From Burkholderiales bacterium (GTDB lineage Bacteria; Pseudomonadota; Gammaproteobacteria; Burkholderiales; Burkholderiaceae_C), in the NCBI GenBank assembly GCA_025352345.1, contig JANXTP010000200.1, positions 1 through 11,293 on the forward strand: a stretch of DNA of 11,293 bases. Reading direction: 5' to 3'. The translations under genes were made by a program, and so were the position numbers. A model generated the notes under the pieces. That model saw only the letters and a list, made by a program, of their open reading frames with translations, searched no databases and had not been told where the DNA came from. The stretch's first letter is position 1. Each line of letters begins with the position of its first letter. Of the stretch, positions 6,825 through 11,293 are shown piece by piece.

Positions 6825-7529
6825 TCAAATCGCCCGGCGGATCATCATTTCTTTGATTTTGCCGATGGCCTTGGTCGGGTTCAGACCTTTCGGGCAGACA
6901 TCAACGCAATTCATGATCGTGTGGCAGCGGAACAGGCGGTACGGATCTTCGAGATTGTCCAGCCGGCCTTCGGTGTCCTGGTCGCGGCTGTCGGCGATGA
7001 ATCGATACGCTTGCAAGAGTCCTGCCGGGCCGACGAACTTGTCCGGGTTCCACCAGAAACTGGGGCAGCTGGTTGAGCAGCTGGCGCACAGGATGCATTC
7101 GTACAAGCCATTGAGCTCATCACGCTCCTCAGGGCTCTGCAGACGCTCCTTCTCCGGCGGGAATTCGTCGTTGACCAGGTACGGCTTGATCGAGTTGTAC
7201 TGCTTGAAGAACTGCGTCATGTCGACAATCAGATCGCGGATCACCGGCAGGCCGGGCAGCGGCTTCAGCACCACCACGCCGGGCAAGGTGCGCATGTTGG
7301 TCAAGCAGGCCAGACCATTCTTGCCGTTGATGTTCATCGCATCCGACCCACACACGCCCTCGCGGCACGAGCGGCGGAAGGAGAGCGTCGGGTCGACCTC
7401 CTTCAGCTTGTTCAGCGCATCGAGCAGCATGCGCTCGCTGCCGTCGAGCTCGACTTCCAGCGTGTGCATCCGCGGCTTGGTGTCGGTGTCGGGGTCGTAG
7501 CGGTAGATCTGGAACACGCGCTTGGTCAT
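6825..7529 (-). CDS. sdhB: Succinate dehydrogenase iron-sulfur subunit
   Basis: SdhB carries electrons from the SdhA flavin to the membrane quinone site through three iron-sulfur clusters. In the 234-residue product the [2Fe-2S] ligands are C55, C60, D63 and C75 (SCREGVCGSD ... NGLAC); the aspartate as third ligand is as in E. coli. [4Fe-4S] ligands are C145, C148, C151 and C212; [3Fe-4S] ligands are C155, C202 and C208. W160 and H203, equivalent to the E. coli quinone-site W164 and H207, are retained. The ATG at 7529 has GGAGAG about 6 nt upstream. It lies 52 nt after sdhA. Every expected ligand is intact, so the protein should be functional. Confidence 0.98.
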   Translation of the reverse strand: MTKRVFQIYRYDPDTDTKPRMHTLEVELDGSERMLLDALNKLKEVDPTLSFRRSCREGVCGSDAMNINGKNGLACLTNMRTLPGVVVLKPLPGLPVIRDLIVDMTQFFKQYNSIKPYLVNDEFPPEKERLQSPEERDELNGLYECILCASCSTSCPSFWWNPDKFVGPAGLLQAYRFIADSRDQDTEGRLDNLEDPYRLFRCHTIMNCVDVCPKGLNPTKAIGKIKEMMIRRAI

Positions 7530-7581
7530 GACTGCTCTCCGTCGCGGTGATTGAAATGGGCGTTCGATGGATGCATGACGA

Positions 7582-9402
7582 TCAGAAGGTGCGCACCACA
7601 GGCGGGATCGATTCCGCCGTCAGCGGCTTCAGGTTCACCGGCTTGTAGTCGAGGCGGCTGCCGTCGCGGTACCAGAGCGTGTGCTTGAGCCACACCTTGT
7701 CGTTGCGGCCATTCGGGAATTCGGTCGAGTTGGCGTAGTCGTCGACGGTGTGCGCGCCGCGGCTTTCATGGCGCGCAGCCGCCGACACTATTGTCGCCAG
7801 CGCGACCTCAATCAAATTCTCGACTTCCAGCGCCTCGATGCGCGCGGTGTTGAACACCTTCGACTTGTCGGCCAGATGGATGTGCTTGACGCGTTCGGCG
7901 AGCTTCTTGATTTCGAGCACGCCCGCGTCCATCGTTGCCTGGGTGCGGAACACGCCAGCGTGGCGCTGCATCGACGCGCGGATGTCGTTGGCCACGGTCT
8001 GGGCGTACTCGCCGCCAGTGCTGGCTTCGTACTTGTTCAGCCGGCCCAGCGTGAAGTCGGCGGCATCGGTCGGCAGCGCCTTGTGCGATTTCGTCTTCAA
8101 CGCGCTGTCGACGATGTGGTTGCCCGCCGCCCGGCCGAACACCAGCAGATCGAGCAGCGAATTGGTGCCGAGGCGGTTGGCCCCGTGCACGCTGACACAA
8201 GCGCATTCGCCGACCGCGTACAAGCCCTTGACGATGTCATTGGGCTGGCCGTTCTTCGGCGCGACCACCTGGCCGTGGATGTTCGTCGGGATGCCACCCA
8301 TCTGGTAATGGATGGTCGGCACCACAGGAATCGGTTCCTTGGTGATGTCGACGTTGGCGAAGTTGTGGCCGATCTCGTAGACCGAGGGCAGCCGCTTCAT
8401 GATGGTTTCGGCGCCCAGGTGGGTCATATCGAGCACGACATGGTCCTTGTTCGGACCGCAGCCACGCCCTTCCTTGATCTCCTGGTCCATGCAACGCGAG
8501 ACGAAATCGCGAGGGGCCAGATCCTTCAGCGTCGGCGCGTAGCGCTCCATAAAGCGCTCGCCATTGGCGTTGCGCAGGATCGCGCCCTCGCCGCGGCAAC
8601 CTTCGGTCAGCAGGACACCGGCTCCGGCCACGCCGGTCGGGTGAAACTGCCAGAACTCCATGTCCTCGAGCGGGATGCCCGCGCGGGAGGCCATGCCCAA
8701 GCCGTCACCGGTGTTGATGAACGCATTGGTGGATGCTGCAAAGATGCGGCCGGCGCCACCGGTGGCCATCAGCGTGGTCTTGGCTTCGAGGATGTGCACC
8801 TCGCCGGTTTCCATCTCCAACGCCGTCACGCCGACCACGTCGCCCTCGGCATCACGAATCAAATCGAGCGCCATCCACTCGACGAAGAAATTGGTGCGCG
8901 CCTTGACGTTCTGCTGGTACAGCGTGTGCAGCATCGCGTGGCCGGTGCGGTCGGCCGCGGCGCAGGCGCGCTGCACCGGCTTTTCGCCGTAATTGGCAGT
9001 GTGGCCGCCGAACGGGCGCTGGTAGATCGTGCCATCTGGGTTGCGGTCGAACGGCATGCCGAAGTGTTCGAGTTCGTAAACCACTTTCGGCGCTTCGCGG
9101 CACATGAACTCGATCGCGTCCTGGTCGCCCAGCCAGTCGCTGCCCTTCACCGTGTCATAAAAGTGATAGTGCCAGTTGTCTTCCGACATGTTGCCGAGGC
9201 TCGCACCAATGCCGCCTTGCGCGGCCACGGTGTGCGAACGGGTCGGGAACACTTTGGAGAGCACCGCGACATTCAACCCGGCACGCGCAAGCTGCAACGA
9301 AGCGCGCATGCCCGAACCCCCGGCACCGACGATCACCACGTCAAATTTGCGCTTCGCAAGGGGCGCGCTCAACGCGCTCATGGCCGACGAACCCTTCTGC
9401 AT
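7582..9402 (-). CDS. sdhA: Succinate dehydrogenase flavoprotein subunit
   Basis: SdhA oxidises succinate to fumarate at a covalently bound FAD, facing the cytoplasm. The 606-residue product shows the dinucleotide-binding GAGGSG (26-31), the histidine for 8-alpha-N3 FAD attachment in SHTVAAQGG (H57, equivalent to E. coli H45), and the substrate residues H254 (FHPTG), R298 (APRDF), H365 (HYQMGG) and R410 (HGANRLGTNSLLDLLVFGR). The frame extends upstream to 9513 inside sdhD. The ATG at 9402 is chosen because it forms TGATG with the sdhD stop (1-nt overlap) and has GGAG 8 nt upstream. A second ATG at 9381 is possible but less well placed. The overlap suggests translational coupling with sdhD. Confidence 0.98.
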   Translation of the reverse strand: MQKGSSAMSALSAPLAKRKFDVVIVGAGGSGMRASLQLARAGLNVAVLSKVFPTRSHTVAAQGGIGASLGNMSEDNWHYHFYDTVKGSDWLGDQDAIEFMCREAPKVVYELEHFGMPFDRNPDGTIYQRPFGGHTANYGEKPVQRACAAADRTGHAMLHTLYQQNVKARTNFFVEWMALDLIRDAEGDVVGVTALEMETGEVHILEAKTTLMATGGAGRIFAASTNAFINTGDGLGMASRAGIPLEDMEFWQFHPTGVAGAGVLLTEGCRGEGAILRNANGERFMERYAPTLKDLAPRDFVSRCMDQEIKEGRGCGPNKDHVVLDMTHLGAETIMKRLPSVYEIGHNFANVDITKEPIPVVPTIHYQMGGIPTNIHGQVVAPKNGQPNDIVKGLYAVGECACVSVHGANRLGTNSLLDLLVFGRAAGNHIVDSALKTKSHKALPTDAADFTLGRLNKYEASTGGEYAQTVANDIRASMQRHAGVFRTQATMDAGVLEIKKLAERVKHIHLADKSKVFNTARIEALEVENLIEVALATIVSAAARHESRGAHTVDDYANSTEFPNGRNDKVWLKHTLWYRDGSRLDYKPVNLKPLTAESIPPVVRTF

Positions 9403-9764
9403 CACAGTCTCCACAGCACTTGAATCGCCCAGCCCGTGCAGCCCACCAACCAGGCGATGGTGAACACCTGCAGCGCCAAGCGCACGCCGACCGGCTTCAC
9501 GTAGTCCATCCACACATCACGCATGCCCACCCAGGCGTGGTACAGCAGCGAGACGATGACGACGAAGGTCAGCACCTTCATCCATTGCGCGGCGAAGATG
9601 CCGGCCCATTTGTCGTAGCCCATCTCGCCAGGCAACAGCACCTGCACGATGACCGCGATGGTGAACAGGGCCATCAAACCCGCGGTGACGCGCTGCGACA
9701 GCCAGTCGCGCAAGCCGTAGTGCGCACCGACGACGATGCGCTTCGATCCGAAATTCTGTGCCAT
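9402..9764 (-). CDS. sdhD: Succinate dehydrogenase membrane anchor subunit SdhD
   Basis: SdhD with SdhC forms the heme b-containing membrane anchor that binds ubiquinone. The 120-residue product has three hydrophobic helices, at about 26-45, 62-80 and 95-116. The segment LLYHAWVGMRDVWMDYVKP contains H76, aligned with the E. coli heme ligand H71, and D87/Y88, aligned with the quinone-site D82/Y83. The frame stays open to 9893 inside sdhC, but the ATG at 9764 gives the typical short N-terminus MAQNFGSKRIVVGAHYG. It begins 14 nt after the sdhC stop; the spacer contains a run of eight C on this strand. Its stop overlaps the sdhA start. Confidence 0.95.
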   Translation of the reverse strand: MAQNFGSKRIVVGAHYGLRDWLSQRVTAGLMALFTIAVIVQVLLPGEMGYDKWAGIFAAQWMKVLTFVVIVSLLYHAWVGMRDVWMDYVKPVGVRLALQVFTIAWLVGCTGWAIQVLWRL

Positions 9765-9778
9765 GGGTCCGGGGGGGG

Positions 9779-10201
9779 TCAGAAAAAGAGCTTGGCGCCG
9801 AGCAGCACCGTCAGCACGACGCTCAGGCTCAAGGTCACCAAGGCGGAGTTGTGACCGAATTCCTTGGTCACCGCATGCGTCATGTCCATCCACAGGTGGC
9901 GGATGCCGGCGATGAAATGGTGCAGAAAGGCCCAGATCAGGCCCAGCGCGATCAGCTTGAACAACCAGCCGGGCAGAAAGCCCGCACCGCTCGAAAAAAC
10001 CGAGGTGAACCCGGCATAGCTGATCTCGGAGGTGACGCTGGCGTCGAACATCCAGATGATGAAAGGCATCAGCAGGAACATGCCGACACCGCTGACCCGG
10101 TGCAGGATCGACACGATGCCCGCGGGCGGCAGCCGGTACTTGACGATCTGGCTGACGTGGATGTTGCGGTAGGTGGGCCGCGGCTTCAGGGTGTCTGACA
10201 T
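9779..10201 (-). CDS. sdhC: Succinate dehydrogenase cytochrome b556 subunit SdhC
   Basis: SdhC is the other membrane anchor of complex II. The 140-residue product has the family signature SILHRVSGVGMF (31-42) with quinone-site S31 and R35 (E. coli S27 and R31), and HHFIAGIRHLWMD, whose H95 aligns with the axial heme ligand H84. Three hydrophobic helices lie at about 29-51, 78-100 and 119-138. The ATG at 10201 gives MSDTLKPRPTYRNIHVSQI, a standard start; the open frame to 10258 adds unrelated residues. GGAG abuts the ATG directly and a purine-rich GAGAAAG lies further upstream, so the ribosome binding site is not ideal. It is the first gene of sdhCDABE-gltA, 123 nt after gntR. Confidence 0.96.
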   Translation of the reverse strand: MSDTLKPRPTYRNIHVSQIVKYRLPPAGIVSILHRVSGVGMFLLMPFIIWMFDASVTSEISYAGFTSVFSSGAGFLPGWLFKLIALGLIWAFLHHFIAGIRHLWMDMTHAVTKEFGHNSALVTLSLSVVLTVLLGAKLFF

Positions 10202-10269
10202 CTCCAACTTTCTCGTGCCCGCTCGAAACGGTTGACGGAGTTTATTGCAATGCAGCACGCGGGAATTTC

Positions 10270-10289
10270 TGCGGCCTTCCGAGGCCGCA
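10270..10289 (-). other. GC-rich hairpin between gntR and sdhC
   Basis: A perfect 8-bp stem TGCGGCCT / AGGCCGCA closes a 4-nt loop about 35 nt after the gntR stop. No T-run follows on either strand, so it is not a typical intrinsic terminator. It could attenuate read-through from gntR into sdhC or mark the 5' end of a processed sdh mRNA. The rest of the 10202-10324 gap shows no convincing sigma70 promoter; a TAAACT near 10230-10240 lacks a good -35. Confidence 0.4.
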
Positions 10290-10324
10290 CCGCGGCGACA
10301 TCGCAGCGCGCTTGGCCGCGTGCA

Positions 10325-11110
10325 TCAGCTGAGTGCATTCCGATAGTGGTACCCCGCGGTGTTGTACAGGCCGTGGCGGAGCTCGACCGGCTTGTCGTCA
10401 TAGGTGAAGGACAGGCGCTCGACGCTGAGCAACGGGTGCCCGATCTCGACACCGAGCGGAGGCGCTGACTCGGCATCGGCCACGACGGCGCGGATCTTTT
10501 CTTCGGCGCGGATCATGTGTACGCCGAACTCGCTTTCGAACAGCCCGTACATCGGCCCCCTGTAGCCACTCAGCCGTTCGGCGGTCAGTCCCTTGAACAG
10601 CAGACCCGGCAGCCAGATGTCGTCGAACACCACTGGCACACCATTGAAAGTCAGCACACGCCGCACATTGACCACCGCGTCGCCCGACTTCAAGGCCAGC
10701 AACCGTGCCACGTCGGCAGGCGAGCGCAGCCGGCGGCAGTCGATGAAACGGCGTTGCACCCGGCCCGCATCGTCCCCGTCGGGCATCAATCGCAGAAAAC
10801 GGTACTGATTCTGCTGTTCGGCGTGCGTGGCAACGAAGGTGCCCTTGCCCTGGCGGCGCACCAGCAGGTTCTCGGCCGACAACTCCTCGATGGCCTTGCG
10901 CACCGTGCCCTGGCTGACCTTGAAGCGCCCCGCCAGCTCCATTTCGCTGGGAATCGCTTCACCCGGGCGCCACTCCCCAACGCGCAGGCTGCGCGTCATC
11001 AGCGTCTTGATCTGCTGATAGAGCGGGCTGAACGCAGGAGACGCGCCGTGGTCCGCGCGGGCCGCGGCCGCCAGGGACGGCTGGGCAGCAGGAACGGCAG
11101 CGGTTTTCAT
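10325..11110 (-). CDS. GntR-family transcriptional regulator (HutC subfamily, UTRA domain)
   Basis: This is a predicted cytoplasmic ligand-responsive DNA-binding protein of 261 residues. After an Ala-rich N-terminus of about 26 residues, a GntR winged helix-turn-helix spans about 28-96: PLYQQIKTLM, then GEAIPSEMELAGRFKVSQGTVRKAIEEL in outline, ending in the wing VRRQGKGTFVA. Residues about 115-255 match the UTRA effector domain of HutC-like regulators (ADVARLLALKSGDAVVNVRR, PVVFDDIWLP, and a final LRHGLYNTAGYHYR). The effector is unknown; TCA-cycle acids are an inference from the neighbouring genes. The frame extends to 11245, but that part would cross the divergent promoter; the ATG at 11110 (MKTAAVPAAQ) is preferred, although its ribosome binding site is weak. 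The gene precedes sdhC on the same strand and may control it, itself and the divergent unit. Confidence 0.93.
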   Translation of the reverse strand: MKTAAVPAAQPSLAAAARADHGASPAFSPLYQQIKTLMTRSLRVGEWRPGEAIPSEMELAGRFKVSQGTVRKAIEELSAENLLVRRQGKGTFVATHAEQQNQYRFLRLMPDGDDAGRVQRRFIDCRRLRSPADVARLLALKSGDAVVNVRRVLTFNGVPVVFDDIWLPGLLFKGLTAERLSGYRGPMYGLFESEFGVHMIRAEEKIRAVVADAESAPPLGVEIGHPLLSVERLSFTYDDKPVELRHGLYNTAGYHYRNALS

Positions 11111-11173
11111 GACGGGATTGCAGCACAGGAACAGCGCCAGCGTCCAGCCAGAATCGCTGATTGTCGTCAGATA

Positions 11174-11185
11174 TCTTATGTAAGA
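11174..11185. promoter_or_regulatory. Candidate GntR operator (TCTTA-TG-TAAGA palindrome)
   Basis: Two perfect 5-bp arms, TCTTA (11174-11178) and TAAGA (11181-11185), flank a 2-bp centre, in an AT-rich island within GC-rich DNA. A short AT-rich palindrome with an even centre is typical of GntR-family sites. It lies 64 bp upstream of the gntR start and 10 bp upstream of the -35 of the divergent promoter, centred near -51 of that promoter. The assignment to this regulator is inference from position. I found no second copy of the site in front of sdhC. Confidence 0.45.
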
Positions 11186-11195
11186 CAGAAGACTT

Positions 11196-11224
11196 TTGAC
11201 TCGCTGCGGGTTCACCCCTACACT
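11196..11224 (+). promoter_or_regulatory. Divergent sigma70 promoter reading rightward out of the window
   Basis: On the plus strand TTGACT (11196-11201) and TACACT (11219-11224) are separated by exactly 17 nt, a near-consensus sigma70 promoter. Transcription would begin near 11231 and leave the window. No start codon with a ribosome binding site is seen before 11293. In Burkholderiales the gene divergent from this gntR is commonly malate dehydrogenase, so mdh is the likely target; that rests on known synteny, not on this sequence. A second -10-like TACAAT at 11241-11246 lacks a correctly spaced -35. Confidence 0.62.
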
Positions 11225-11240
11225 TGGGTGTCTGGGTGAA
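11211..11240. repeat. Inverted repeat spanning the divergent promoter -10
   Basis: TTCACCC (11211-11217) and GGGTGAA (11234-11240) are perfect 7-bp inverted arms with a 16-bp interval that covers the -10 element and the likely transcription start. The inner GGGTG at 11226-11230 repeats the arm once more. It may be a repressor site or a 5' mRNA stem; neither is established. Confidence 0.35.
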
Positions 11241-11293
11241 TACAATTTGGCAGCGGTGGTGCCTTGTCGTTGTGCCCCGCCCCCGCGCCCTGC

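Noticed and set aside
7681..9423. 580-aa plus-strand open frame opposite sdhA
   Set aside because: Antisense to sdhA, which carries all catalytic residues; composition is that of a codon-phase shadow.
1..11293. Search for mobile elements, CRISPR arrays, tRNA or rRNA genes and defence systems
   Set aside because: No transposase, integrase, terminal repeats, repeat-spacer periodicity or structural RNA signature was seen; the window is intact housekeeping operons.

Overview
The window is GC-rich chromosomal core DNA of a betaproteobacterium. The protein sequences (hexameric type II citrate synthase, the 384-aa Gram-negative type Asd, a four-subunit heme b succinate dehydrogenase) and the gene order point to Burkholderiales, probably near the Comamonadaceae or Rubrivivax/Leptothrix relatives. 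The order is sequence-based; the taxonomic placement is inference from known gene neighbourhoods.

Every recognisable gene lies on the minus strand, so transcription runs from right to left. At the right edge is gntR (HutC-type regulator), followed by the TCA block sdhC-sdhD-sdhA-sdhB-sdhE-gltA. This block ends in a clear intrinsic terminator just after gltA. Next comes the branched-chain and aspartate-family block leuC - entericidin-like lipoprotein - leuD - small two-helix membrane protein - leuB - asd. Gaps between genes are mostly 3 to 55 nt, with one 1-nt overlap (sdhD/sdhA) and one 22-nt overlap (leuD/membrane protein), as expected of two operons.

The two edges carry promoter-like sequences. 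At the left, beyond asd, a minus-strand promoter with an extended -10 reads out of the window. At the right, upstream of gntR, a plus-strand promoter with TTGACT, a 17-nt spacer and TACACT reads out the other way; in related genomes the divergent gene there is malate dehydrogenase. A palindrome TCTTA-TG-TAAGA lies between gntR and that promoter and is the best candidate for a GntR operator.

Functionally, the right half makes citrate synthase and complete complex II plus its flavinylation factor. The left half makes isopropylmalate isomerase, isopropylmalate dehydrogenase and aspartate-semialdehyde dehydrogenase. I found no mobile element, CRISPR array, tRNA, rRNA or defence system. The least understood items are the two small proteins embedded in the leu operon and the regulatory palindrome.
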